A stretch of DNA of 64,000 nt from Trichoplax adhaerens (Eukaryota; Placozoa; Uniplacotomia; Trichoplacea; Trichoplacidae), in the NCBI RefSeq assembly GCF_000150275.1, contig NW_002060981.1:2539-66538 (forward strand). Reading direction: 5' to 3'. Shown piece by piece: positions 1 to 13,661 of the stretch (position 1 is its first letter; each line of letters begins with the position of its first letter). The translations under genes and the position numbers were made by a program. Below the pieces are notes generated by a model. It was not told where the DNA came from. It made no database searches and saw nothing but the letters and a program-made list of their open reading frames with translations.

Positions 1-1670
1 CAATACCTCACAATCCAACCTATGACTTAAAATTGCGTGCTGGGATTCATTCAGGTAAATAAATTACCGAGTTATTTATCAAACGTATCAAAAGAAAATA
101 CTATTGACAGTCGATCATACGTAAGATATTGTTCATCTACGGTATACAGCAGTGATAAATAGGATAGAAGTTGGTGAAAAATATTGTTAATCTGAAATAT
201 TTTTCTCCTTGTTAATAATTGATGAAATCGATGGTGATATTTTACGCCCAGGAGCTTGTGTTGCCGGGGTTATAGGTATGAAAATGCCTCGATATTGTTT
301 ATTTGGTGATACAGTTAACACTGCTTCTAGGATGGAGTCGAACGGAGAAGGTATTTCAATCTAAATTATTATGGTTTATTAATTGCAGTTTAGAAAAGAT
401 GGTAGTTGGTTAACAATCTGTCGGTTTTGATTCATAGCCGAACAGTACAAAATTATTTTACAAAAACGAGCTTTTCAGGACAGTTATATGCTATATGCAT
501 AATGGGATTATTTGAGAAAGTTTAACACTGTGTAATAATCCATAATTGAGTCTTTTAGAAGGTTAAAGATATTGCAATTTAACGATTGCAATTACTATTG
601 AGCTTGATTTTAAGTAATTTTAATTTGAAGTGTGTAAAACTTCTAATACTATTTTTTAACACTTTAGCTTCTAGAATTCATTGTAGCCAAGCATCTTATG
701 ACTTATTATCAAAAACTCGTCAATATGAACTAACACTGAGAGGGGAAATAAACATTAAAGTAAGCCTAATAGCCTATGATATAGTTCCTTTCATGTTAAT
801 GATAAGGGCATACATGTACCGGTTTCTGACAATCTCTCCGTTTATACTGTTGTACTGTAAAGATTCAAAATTCCCCGTTATAGTCAGGTTAATCATGAAC
901 GTTAAAATTCTGCATGGACTGAACTTCCTTCAGCTAGTGATAAAACTTAATCTGTCACATAAAATTTTGTCTTTATCACTTTCGCACCGGTTACTGGTCC
1001 AAATGTTAATTGCATTATTTCATAGTATATGAAAACAATTTTTATTAAATGTATACCTTGCAGTCAATAATATATTTCGATACAGATGCTATCAAACTAA
1101 TAAACATAAAGCAATTTTTTCTTCAAAGTTTGTTAAATAACTAGATTTGTGAGTAAACGAAGGGCTTTACCACCTCTTGATCATGTTAAATATAATTATC
1201 TTACGTACCGTACAATCTTTTCGTGCGATCCAAAGACTTCAGTATTATTTCCTAAGGTCATTGCATCTCCATAATTATGAGAATACGACTTAACAGTATT
1301 TTCACTACAATATAACTTTATAGTCTCTACTATGCATAAATAATGTGGTGTACAACTTCCCTATTATCACTCCATGCAGAAGAGTTCAAATAATATATTC
1401 TTCCGGCAAACGCTAGCTTTGAAGGATGGAAAATATACTTATAATTAATTTGAGCTGTTAAATGAAATCCTGCAAATTAGATAATGGAAAATTTGAAGTA
1501 TTGTCCGATAGTAACGATGTGATATTTAATTAAGATATTGTGTTATGACTTTTTTAAATTAGGGTTTAGGAGCAATGAAAACATATTGGTTATTAGGGCG
1601 AATGATAACTTTGAATGTGTTTATCTATGACTTCAATGCTATGCCAGAATTTTTACAAGACAACATCTAA
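1..1670 (+). CDS. Guanylate cyclase, C-terminal part (paralogue 1, cut by window edge)
   Basis: Four exons of a class III nucleotide cyclase catalytic domain: 1-54, 252-350, 668-759 and 1563-1670 (TAA stop). Junctions are GT-AG with phases 1,1,0, the same phases as the complete paralogue at 13.66 kb. Exon 1 reads the core strand LRAGIHSG. Exon 2 reads [19 protein letters not shown], where the Cys is the guanine-recognition position and NTASRME holds the catalytic Asn and Arg. Exon 3 ([11 protein letters not shown], then RGEINIKG) and exon 4 ([11 protein letters not shown]) match the end of animal receptor guanylate cyclases. The tail after the domain is short. It should make cGMP from GTP at the cytoplasmic face of a membrane. 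The N-terminal sensor, membrane segments and metal-binding Asp lie left of the window, so a NIT sensor is only inferred from the paralogue. Confidence 0.9.
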
Positions 1671-1825
1671 ATGAACAGACGGGCCTTTTAAATGTTAGTA
1701 GTAAATCAATTTCAGAGTGCTTTCAAAATATGGCATAGTGCTCCCATTTAATGTCGTAAAGGACGTGGTCTGTATTTATAAGCTGATTAAATATCCACTA
1801 AGAAATTAAAATTAATCTTTGCTAT

Positions 1826-2375
1826 TGTAATGTAACTTAGTATTGTGATTGTAGACTGTTAGCCATGTGTAGTATAATGTACGGTAGATATTTATCCTAA
1901 GAGATATTTGGTAGCTGTAACTATAGACTGTAGTGGTAGAGACTCTATGCTAGAGTACAGATGACTATATACAGTAAGGTGTTGAGTTACTAATATGGCT
2001 ATAGGTAAAAATAGAACTGTAAATCATATATTAGGATATGGTTAATTCATTGTACTTTGGCTGGTGTGAATAATGTCTACGTAAGTACTGTAGTCGTATC
2101 CATATTGGATTAATGATAGTCCGCAGTAGAATAGTCTTACTAAGAATAATTTAACTATGTGTAAAATAAGGTAAAAGGTTGCAATGCGGATTGTAGCTGC
2201 GAATGCTACGGAAGGTATAAAAGCATGCAACTTTAGATTATTCTGTTAGTTCGTTCTAGAAGTCTTTAGAAGTAGTATTCGGCTAGAGTAGAGCTGTGTA
2301 GTTAATCTTTGTATAAGATTGAATAAAGCCCTTATTTTTCTAAAATTTGGAATTTCGTGATTGGTATATATCACA
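1826..2375 (+). repeat. Inverted repeat arm A (about 550 bp)
   Basis: This segment is the near-identical reverse complement of 11068-11618. Long stretches agree with only scattered substitutions and one- or two-base indels, for example around TAAAGTTGCATGC and the TTGTGATTGTAGA end. Each arm holds the same 62-codon open frame (2042-2230 on minus here, 11215-11403 on plus there), but its peptide is unfamiliar and conservation follows the whole DNA unit, not the frame. I see no terminal inverted repeats or transposase, so it is best called a dispersed repeat pair of unknown class. Confidence 0.85.
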
Positions 2376-5300
2376 GCTATCAATAAGATTGAACCATGAT
2401 TTAGTATAGTTTGAAGACTATCATAAACTATTGGTATCATTTTTTAAAATAAGTACGCTTTTTTACTTTTTCATATAGTGATTGAATTGCTACATTATTA
2501 ATTAGTATTAATTTAGATTTTACAATTAAGAAATGATTTACAAACTATTGTTAACGAAAATAATGAGCATTAAGCCTACAGTATATACATGTGAGAAAAT
2601 TTAGCCACTGAAAGCGTTTAATGTTGAACATATTATGGAAACAAAAAGATTCGATTTTGACATATAAATAAATTTTCTTTACTGAAGCAATAACCGAACT
2701 TTCAGTACGTTTTAGATTTATGGTTAGCTAATGCATGCAGTACCAGGATTATAACATCGATCTAATACTACCTTAGTACGCAACTTTAAGACACTAATCT
2801 TATTTTATCTCTTATCATAACAATCTTTGTCCTTTAATGAACTATATTATTTCTGTAATGATTGATAGAAACATTGCGATATAATGTTACTAGAAATACA
2901 AGTAGAAATTGATTTAAAAATATGTTCTTAAGCCACTAGTCATAGAGAATTTTTCATGCTGCTTTCGATAAATAAGACAGATTGAAATTCACCGAAAATA
3001 CCACTATCTAAAATATCATCTACGACCGTAAAAATATTTGCATAATTTCTAATATTATCTCAGTGATTATAACTGAGATTTGCGTAGTGAAACTATAGAT
3101 TTTTGGATAAAATTTGGTTATAATTAAATTCAGAGAGACGTATCATCATTGCAGCTTCCTAGTGATAGACGATGGTCAGTATTGAGTCATAGTAGAGATA
3201 AATGTCTGGAAGACATATAATAGTGAATTCGTTGCAAATATCGACTTGGAAGAGCTCAGTACCCTAACGCAGTAGTATTATACTTTTAGTAGCAAATAGT
3301 AAGCAATAATGATTTTTAAACAATTTGCGTCTGAGGATATGCAATAAAGCCTATTAATTTAGCTAGCTTGCTCTGCACGCATTGGATATGTCATTTTCAG
3401 TATAATATTACTTGATATTGTATTCAGCACGCACTCAGCAGATATTTATCAACAATAACATTGAATACATATACTGTAAGTATTATTGTATATCCTAGAA
3501 TATATAAACTGATCATGAGAAAGGTATAACGGTGAACTAAAATGATGGGACAAGTAGGTTAGGATATTTAATATTTGACACCCATCCCGATATTCTCATC
3601 CCTTTATGACTATTGATGAAGCTGTTAAATGATTTTGAAAGAAATTCGCAATAGCAAGTGCTTTATTTTCGTTGTGTGATACTATAAAAGATGACTATAA
3701 TTCAAATTGTGTTTGTTGCAATATTAGGTTAATTAATTAACATATCATACACTTAATGAGTTTTAAATAAGATAAGCCATTAGGAACACTAGCTATGATG
3801 AAACAGTACACACAGATGTGCATCTAGAAATCAGGAATTGTCTAACCTGAGAACGATTTAATTGCCCATTCCGTTTGCCCAAGAGAATTTAAGGTAGTAA
3901 TTTTAAGCTAAAGGAACTGTGACAGTGTTACAGACTGTATTAGAGTAGAAATATCTATGTTAGGATCCTTCTGTTAGCCTATCCTTATTTAGTTAACTTC
4001 TAATTTGCATATACTATGTTTTAATATAGCACTGACTTCTTATGACAGTGACACATATACACATACTGAAATTAATAGTTATAATAGGAATGCAAATCAT
4101 CTACTCACAGTTCGAATCATTGTGATTATAATTTACTTATGATAGATTGTAAATTATCGTGGAAATGTTCCGTGATAGGACATATCGTAATCTGACTATT
4201 CTGTATTAGTCATCAGATGTCTATATTCGTAAATACTGTTGCTTGCATTAAGGGAGCAGTAGCTATAATTAATATCTAATTCAGTAAATGATTCTAAAGT
4301 TAATCGTACTAACTATGACTCATGAACTATTGAGGAAGAGTATATAAATACAGTATATCGTGTAATAAAGTGGATTCTCAAACTTAGTGTTTAACGTAAA
4401 ATACGAGGCGTTTAAGTCTTTGTGTAGTCTGCTAGTAGAGTAAAAGTGTTTCTGATAGTTCAGATATCGTTCCTTGATACGTGGTTCAAGGAATTGATTG
4501 ATCGTACATTATGTTATCTTATTGCAAAGCTGTTTTATGATAGGAACGCTTCAAGAATTTTAAGTAGATCATATTTTATCGCTAATTCGTATGACAGCGG
4601 ATTGGAAATTTTTAAATAAAAATTTATGCAAGGTAGCGGCATTAGATGCAAATCTAGACCGCAGTGACTTGATTACGAATATTTTGTGGCCTAGTCATTA
4701 TGTGAAATCAACCGAATCATATCGAATGATATACAAAATAATTAATCCGAGGCATTGTGTTTGAGTAATTGAACGTGTATTCAAATTACGGCAATCTTTT
4801 ATAGTTTGAAAGATAATAACGTCACTTGTGTAAATTCGCTCATAAAATTATTTTCTCATGAATAAAAAGGATCGCATCAAATTACCATAGCCAAAATTTA
4901 TCATAGTAATGTCCATAGAACTGGTATTATGACAATATGATGTGAAATTGTACGTAACTTGGTGTCTTTCATGATAGGTGTTACTGTTGATTCCCTTACA
5001 ATTCGCAAAAGTCGTAAATATGATTTAGTGATCGTAACTAATCATTCTTATTTTTAAATACTGTTAGTCTGAGACTTATATCGTAGCTTAGGGCTATAAA
5101 AGGCCACTAATTTTAGCCGTGAGCAATATCATTTTATGCTTTGCTCTATGCATTACCTAACGCCATAAAAATGTGATAACATAAATAGTACTAGTAGTAG
5201 ATAATAATAATGCTTGAAAATAAGCCTTGCTTTTTCAGTATACCGCCAAGGTCAAAAATTTTAGAAAAGAATTCCAGTTAAGATAGTAAAATGAATTCAG

Positions 5301-6690
5301 TAATTGCAATGAAGTTAAATTAAAGAGGAATCTTTTGACTTGACAATTGTTAATCTAATTCTATGGTAGCAGCTGCATAACTTAAATTGTATGCCTTAGA
5401 GGAAAAATGCCAGTATGAAATTTATTCTAACAATGTTTTTCATCTATTTTTCGGTAGTTAGTGTATTTACGGAAGGTAATATGATTAATAAAAAGATTGA
5501 TGCAAAATTAAAGTTAAAATTGAGCTGCAAGTAATTATATTATAGAAGCATTATTTATTAATTGTTTAAAGTAAGTTATAAGCTATTATTGATTTAATAG
5601 CAATCGTGTATCCTGCAAACTTGAAATCAGATCTATATACTTGTCAAATATCGTTATCAAGCTATTATCTTCTATGATAGTAATATCTCAGCTAGTAATA
5701 ACTTCATCGTGATACCAGAGTAATTTCAATTATACTGTTTATATCGGACTTTGCCTTATTTCTATACAGTCGGAATGAGTAAAATAATGAAATAAAGTAA
5801 ATGACTTTTTCAATTTGTTTACAAATAGAAATAAAATGAATCTGTTAATAGCTCTTCCTATTTTTAAATATTGAGAAACAATTAAGGTATTTGGTATCAA
5901 CCGCTTAAATCTATTCATCATTATAATTGAGATATCATTATGAATTTTTAAGAGTACATTGATGACAGTTAAGTAATTGTTTTGGAATCTCATTTTATTA
6001 CGGCAATTTTTCAAGTGCATGACCGGAAGAAAATTCGGAACAGATGATCCGAAAAGTCTTTATAAAATATCTATCAACAAGTTTTGAAAGATTCCGCAAA
6101 TATTATCAATTTTAGTCATTGGAAGATAATAAAATATACTCGTACGCAACGTGTGGAACATTTCATCGTATACGTCAGGTTTTCCTCTTATTCTGTTGAA
6201 TAGAATTATTTAATGTCCATTAAAGTAGGTAGAACATTATTGATTACTATATAAAAGAATTTCTATCTTATCAGACATTGATGTTATTTTTTCACTTTCA
6301 TGTTTGTTCTTCTACTACCGCCGCATTTATCGATGTTGTCGATGAAATTGCAAGTACGAGTAAACTATGTAAAGCATCTACCTATTATTGTGACGTTATG
6401 TTAGGGTGTTGCCTTGTCATTAGGATAGTTTAATAAGTACAGCAGTAGCTAGTACGGAGAATATCCATATTTGTAAAGCTAGGTAACATAAGCAATGCCT
6501 TAACGTGGATGTTGTTTGTAATAGTTCATAACATACTTGATATTGATTGTTATTGTGTGATAGATAGCAGTAAGATGATTCAAGTTCTAGTTGATGATAG
6601 TTGAATTAGACAATCTACAAGCTTAGATTAAGATTAAGATTAAGTATGAGTAAGAGATTCAAAATATTTACTAATAGAAAAGCTATGTAA

Positions 6691-6715
6691 GGAACATCTC
6701 TGTTCGAGATGCTCC
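6691..6715. repeat. Small perfect-type hairpin
   Basis: The arms ggaacatctc and gagatgctcc pair with one mismatch around a five-base loop tgttc. It lies in non-coding sequence with no neighbouring gene, and no function can be assigned. Confidence 0.4.
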
Positions 6716-9700
6716 TCCTAGTAAGGTATGATAATAATACTGTTGTTACAAGTTAGATGGTTCCTATATAAACGGGAACTTTTGAGTTGAGTGGTGTGGT
6801 AAAAAATTGTAGATGTATCTTTGCTAATAAAAGTTTCATCTTTACAGTATTTTACTATGTGTGTTTAACGTTAAGTAAAAGGGCGTTTAAGTCAGTAGCT
6901 ACTTATAGACTTTTACTGTGCGTTACCTTGTCGCAGAAGTGAAATTGTGACACGTTATCATACCAAAATCAGGCAGAGACAGAAATTAGCCTCTCACTAA
7001 TATGACATAAATAATTAATAGCTTCTATAACATAGCCAAAAAATTACTATATTTATGCACATTCACCATTGCCATAAAATAGATGCAGGTGCTTAGTGGG
7101 TTTAAAATACTGCTATAATCGGCAAAGACAAAAGATCATTTCATATTGTTATTTTAAATAAATCGTATTATCCAACTTATTCAATTTACCAATTAAAGCT
7201 TTAAATCTATTCATAGATTGTAATCAATAATATGATTACATTATCAAAATATCTTGATTCAAATTCCGAAATAATCGCAATAATACGCATTAGACCTAAT
7301 TAGAACTGTCAATAAGCAAGTCGGAATTACAATTTAAACTTTGATGAACACAATTTTAGTGACAATAGTACGTAATTAGGCAAATATGATATTAATATCT
7401 TCTATTGCTGGAAGCTACCTTTGTAGTGATAAATCTTCGTTTATTTACTAGTAGCATTGTTTAAGCAAATACTTGCATAATTTAAATATATTGACATCTT
7501 AAAATGAATACTATAGTCATAAAAATATAATAAAAGATCTCTTTTATAACGATTGAGATAAAATAGAATTAAAAGAAGGATATAATTGATACCACTTTAT
7601 TTCTGTTTGTAATTCATCTCTATTTTAAAATTTTAATATTTAGCTGTGATAAAAATATCGGATATAACCATAGACATTTACCTAAATCCTTAATTTCATT
7701 GCTTTACTTGTAAGTTTGACATACCGATTGCCTGTGTTTCTCGATTAAGACATTACTTTATGAACTCTACACCACTAATTTAGCATTTGTTAGATTTCAG
7801 TTACAGTTTATAACTTTTATACTGCGACTATATAACTTTAATCAATACTAGTGCATACTGGTGAGCTTTTTCGTCATCAGCGTCAAACTGGATCATCCTA
7901 AGGTAAGTCGTAAAGTCTCTACATAGGCAGTTAATACATTAGTAGCTTGCTAGATTCTATTATCTATTGTTAAATTATCGAATTTACTATCAACTTTGCA
8001 CAAGATCGTTACGAATTGATTCGAGATTTATTTTTTCCAAGGTCTAATATTTTTTATATGGTCAAATTTTTTTGTATTTAATAGATATAAGATTCTACTG
8101 CCATTTTGTTCTCACCAATGAGGGAGATATATTAGTGATACGGAATCTTAAGTTTTTGAAAGGGTCGCATTAGAATGCTATTCGAAGGGTATTGGAGTGA
8201 TTGATTTTCATTCTATTAGTTAAATTTATTTTCAGTACTTATATGTATTCATAATCAAGGACAGAATAAGTAATAAGGGAGAGTAGACAACAAGAGCTCT
8301 CAATAATTTTGTATCCAGTAGCGGATCAGATTCAAGAAGAATTTGTAGAAAAGCTTCTAGATCTTGTTCGTATCATTAGTATTTACTCACTTAATCCATA
8401 CTTTGGTGTACGAGTAGTTCCTAAGCGAGAACGGTATTCTGAGCTATTACTGCAATTATGTAAATCTTGTAAGCTACTACTAGCTTGAAAGATATTAAAA
8501 ACCTCAGTCTAAGTCGATTATTAAAAGAATTTCGAGAAACGAATGAGCCTATCATTAGTAGAAGTAATTTTAGATGAAATTTAAAGACATCTCTGAAATG
8601 GACAAGGTTGTAAAATATGAGAAGAGGTTAGTTTTAGTGATTAACGGCTATTTTTTAATCTATCACATAATCATTTGTTTTATGGATTTCTTTTATGATA
8701 ATTGGGTTTGCTTTCTTTTAGAAATTGACGTCCTTAGAGATAATTGATTGAAATTTGACAAATATACCTTTTTGATCTTTGTTAAGGTCAGCTATTCGTT
8801 CGAGAGAACAATATTCGAATAATTGAGTCATTTGATTGTAATAACATTATCTACATGATGTTTGCATGTCATTGATGATCTTGAGGTCCATTCATTTTCA
8901 ACTTGACGCAGATACTTTAGCTAGATTTAAAAGTTATACAATAAATCAATTAAGGGCATACAGTAATATAAGACTTAAATTGTTTGTAAAGTCCTAATTT
9001 CAAATCTAAATAATAAAACGAATATTTAGAAGGCTTAGAAATCTTAATTTACATAGGAATGCTCAAATATAGCCATTTAAAACTATTCGATCGTTATTTC
9101 TCTTAAATAGAAGTGATAAGGGTGATAAATGTTCGTTTAGACTCGGAAAATCTATTGGTAATTGATATCACAGTCACTGAAAACAAAGTTTGGACAACCG
9201 TGGGTATTTAGATTTAATTAAAGTTGGAAAGATTACAATCACTGTATTGATGCTATTTGGTAGAGATTACATTAGCTTTTTACCAAGAAATATATTTTAC
9301 ATAAGGGCAGCTTTATGTTAATCAACGGTAGATTAGCGCCTGTTAACAGGATATATATTTTTTCAGGATGTCTTAATATTGATTCTTGATTAGTTAACAG
9401 GCGTATGGAATGTTTCGATATTTCATACAGGATCGTATTTAAAGATAAACAGTAGATATTGCCAATTTCATATAATCGTAAAATGCTATGGTAAATTGGC
9501 ATAGATATTGAATCACTTAAATGAGAATAAGATTATTGAAAGAATTCAAACTAACAAAATTGAATGATTCTGTAAATTCTGGAGAAATTGATAATATTCG
9601 TACATACCATCATTTTTTCGATATAACACGCTCTGCTAGACTATCATAGCTTATATTGAAGGGATTCCTTGTCTTTGAATATAGAAACGTCCTTGAAGGT

Positions 9701-11067
9701 GCGGGAATGTTCGATATGGCTCGAATGAAGATAATTTTTTTTATATCACGCCGATACATATGCTACATCGGCGGAAAAAATGCTAATTCCTGATTTTAGA
9801 AAGCGATCAGACTATGGATTTAGTCTAAAAATATCGATTATAGACCGTAATTCCTTACCCCGGTTATTTATTAAAATCAAAGAGGCCGGAAAAAGCTTCC
9901 TTTTCTCTTTTCATGGTTAAAATATTGAATTAATGTCCTATCTAGAAGTTCTATTTATTGGAATTACTTTTATTTCGGTAATATGAAATTTTTGGAATGG
10001 CATTAAAAATATAATATAGAATTTATTCCATGATTGCAATTTTCCTTTATATTCCCGAATGATTAACTTAATTCTTTTACTGTAACATAAATCATATATC
10101 TGTCCGTAATCAGAACGGAGGGATACGTAAGAATAATAGTATATTTCGATAACGAGGCTATAATACGGTGCTAGAAAATCATAGCAGCATTAGGATGATG
10201 TTTTAGTTTTATTACCAGGCGATTTAAAAATCATTGTATGTCTGAATAGCAGAAATAGGCTAGTAGATCGTTAAACTGTTTCATCATGAAAGAGCATTAT
10301 TATGATAGTATTATGTCATAAAATGTGAAATAGCAATGTTTACGTAAATCGCGTAATTGCGTAATTCGTACCCTTTGATCCATTTTTATGTGTAAGCAAT
10401 TGTCCTAGGTTAAATAGTGATAGCGTAATAGAGTATATTGTTTACTCCCGTAGGTGCAATGATTAAAATATAATTGATAAATTATTATTTCTGTTCAATG
10501 AAAGCGTGGCTTGATGATTTTATAATGATAATGTCGGTTACTATATATTTTAGAATTTTGTAAATCGAATGTACTGTAAAAATGATAGAAAGATAATATA
10601 ACAAATATGTAGCCCGGTATACGCTTGTAGTGCAACTTCAAGTACCAACAGTTTCTCTTCTTACTGGAATAGTATGTCTTTCTAAATCAAAATTGTTGTC
10701 AGTAAGTCTATCTCAAGACTAAAGTCATACTAGAATTTTGATAATATATCTGCGCGAAACCATCACTAATGAAGAAATAGGAGTTAAAATTTAAAATTAA
10801 AGTATCATCGACTAATTTTATAAGCACCGATATGAAAAGTAAGGAAATGAGGCCATTAATTTTAATATTAGTAGTATTCATCAAATTTAAATGCAAAATA
10901 TGCATGCAAGCTATGATTTTAATCTTTCTAAGAGGGGCTTGATATCATCAATGACTGTATTATATAATAACACGATTTCTAGAGCCTTATAATTACAGAA
11001 ATGAATGCTAGAGCAGAGGTTTTAATAGCGTGAAACTACAACCATTAAGCGTTCGAGACTATGGCCA

Positions 11068-11618
11068 TGTGATATATACCAATCACGAAATTCCAAATTT
11101 TAGAAAAATAAGGGCTTTATTTAATCTTATACAAAGATTGACTACACACAGCTCTATTCTAGCCGAATACTACTACTAAAGACTTCTAGAACGAACTAAC
11201 AGAATAATCTAAAGTTGCATGCTTTTATACTTTCCGTTGCATTCACAGCTACAATCCGCATGGCAACCTTTTACCTTATTTTACACATAGTTAAATTATT
11301 CTTAGTAAGACTATTCTACTGCGGACCATCATTAATCCAATATGGATACGACTACAGTACTTACGTAGACATTATTCACACCAGCCAAAGTACAATGAAT
11401 TAACCATATCCTAATATATGATTTACAGTTCTATTTTTACCTATAGCCTTATTAGTAACTCAACACCTTACTGTATATAGTCATCTGTACTCTAGCATAG
11501 AATCTATACCACTACAGTCTATAGTTATAGCTACCAAATACCTCTTAGGATAAATATCTACCGTACATTATACTAAACATGGCTAACACTCTACAATCAC
11601 AATACTAGTTACATTACA
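11068..11618 (-). repeat. Inverted repeat arm B (about 550 bp)
   Basis: Reverse-complement partner of 1826-2375, separated from it by about 8.7 kb of AT-rich DNA. It lies 2 kb upstream of the second guanylate cyclase, while arm A lies just downstream of the first. The pair therefore brackets most of the spacer between the two cyclase paralogues. Confidence 0.85.
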
Positions 11619-13661
11619 GGCCAATTTAACCATTTAAGTTATACTATTGATAACAGTTACTCTGTTTCATATCAAGACGAAAACTTTACGATTATATGAC
11701 TTAAAAATTTTATTCAGCACAAACAGAATATTGCTAATTACATGGTATTGTGATGCGATATCAAGTTTAAACGATTAAGAAATTAATTAATAATATGCAA
11801 TATATTATTCTTGATTCTGTGCTATGAAGGCGTAATTACATGCCACAATAATTGACATTTGGTGGCAAACAATAAGAATTCAAATGTTGTCTAGTTTTGA
11901 TGTTTTTAATTTCTATAGCCAATTATATAAAAGAAAAATAACAATCAACCAATTGATCAATCGGCTAATACTTCAGTTTACTACACTATTTTGGCAAGGT
12001 ATTCATTTATGACTACAAATTTATCACGCTATACATATTGATTGAAAGCTAAGTTTTATAACACTATCCACTTTTGCGACGTCTAAATTTGGTGATTTAA
12101 TATCAAAAGAGGGAGATTTATAATTATCGTCAATGACGACTTTGTGACTACCTAATAAATTAAATTAAGTATTCAACTGAAGTAATATTTTTGTTTCAGT
12201 ATAGAAAGTAGTGGCTTTAAATTTTAAGATTCTTAAATGAATGCTATATGTGTTGATTCTGTCAATTGTTCCTTTATGACATTCGACAGCAAGATTCCGG
12301 CATTAGTATTATACAATTTAAAACTTCAAAGTTTTAATCCTCCAGTTTTATGACTTTGAGAATTACGGAAATTAACTTGATTGCGCAATTAGATCAATTC
12401 AATTAAACCAAAGACGTAGTAATAAGAATAGCCGTTATAGAATTAGTCTTGATGCATGGCACATTGGTAATCTCTGTAGCATTTGAAATAAGGAAATAGC
12501 AAGTAGAAGATTTCGTATTGACTCGGTTAATGAATACCATCAATGGCTTTATGAAATTGGTGAATAGGCATGATTTAATGATAGTCAAGTATGTATAGCT
12601 TTAATCATTTTATTTATCGGAAGTTAGGTTAAGAGTTTCCAATTATTTTTATAGGGTACCTAAAACAATTTATAGTTGGTCTGTTAGGTAAAAAAGGGGG
12701 TAAATATTATCTATCTTGATAGAAAATTATCTAGATATAATAAATAGGACTAGGCGAATACCTTTCGAGCTCTTTTTGCCGGCAAGTTTATCCAATATTT
12801 AAGAGAGAAGTTGACAGTGCTAGAAGCTTCTTCGGCCATGTTCTGATGTGTTTGTATTTAAATGCAACATTACAATTCAATCATAGAATTTTGAATTACC
12901 TTTACCTAGTAATTGGCACTATCCCTGATATTACCGGAAAATAAAACTTAATAAGTCTATAATTAAAAAATCGGCGTCAAATACTTTATAATTCCTTCTT
13001 TTACTATTTTTCGCTATCCTCAACATTATTTCACAGAAATATAAGCTTATTAGAGATGAGCATTAATTATCTTCATTTACTTGAAATTTTTCTGTCAATG
13101 AATATCTATGTTTGTTGATTAGTTCTTTACTATATTTAGTAAATGATTTTGATATCCGATTGGTCTTATAATTATTTATTTTTATTGTCATTAACAATCA
13201 GTGACATAAAATTTCTTGGCAAACGCTACAGTAAACAATAAACGTCATTATTAAAGTTGTGGCATATCGTTTAGTGCGGTGTTTATCGTTTATTGCTGGC
13301 TGCATCTATCTTGCTAATTGATTATATTAGAAGAGTATATTAATGATTTACGATAGAAATAAGGTAAGATGATAGATTGGGGCATTAATCATATACGAAA
13401 TGGAATAGGCATCAACAAAATTATGTTAACATGATTTGTTGCAGTAGGCATTAACTTGTATGTTTGTCTTCCAACCCATTTCTTTGAATCATGATTGATT
13501 TTTTATTATTTTACCATTAACTTCGAAAAATATATAGAGCCTAAATTTAATTGTTAAATGCAATTAAAGAAAACAAAAACGTAATAATAGGAGAGAGAAC
13601 ACACACGAACAAGAAAAAGAAATCTAAAACGTACTCGCAACCAAGAGAAAGCAATTTTGCA

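Larger units (their letters stand above)
1671..13661. other. Gene-poor AT-rich intergenic stretch
   Basis: I found no exon here with convincing protein similarity or splice context. Open frames are short (60-93 codons) and look like random AT-rich frames. The only clear structure is the pair of 550-bp inverted repeat arms, plus a small hairpin near 6.69 kb and a short AGATTA-type tandem tract near 6.63 kb. The last few hundred bases presumably hold the promoter and 5' leader of the guanylate cyclase beginning at 13662, but I cannot place a TATA box or start site with confidence. Confidence 0.6.

Noticed and set aside
586..1032. 148-codon plus-strand frame
   Set aside because: It is an accidental frame running through the third cyclase exon (668-759) in the wrong reading frame and on into intron sequence.
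6620..6652. AGATTA-type short tandem tract considered as telomere-like
   Set aside because: There are only about three units and they do not match the TTAGGG animal telomere unit.
11215..11403. 62-codon frame conserved in both inverted repeat arms (also 2042-2230)
   Set aside because: Conservation is explained by the whole 550-bp repeat; the peptide has no recognised motif and there is no evidence of codon-biased substitution.
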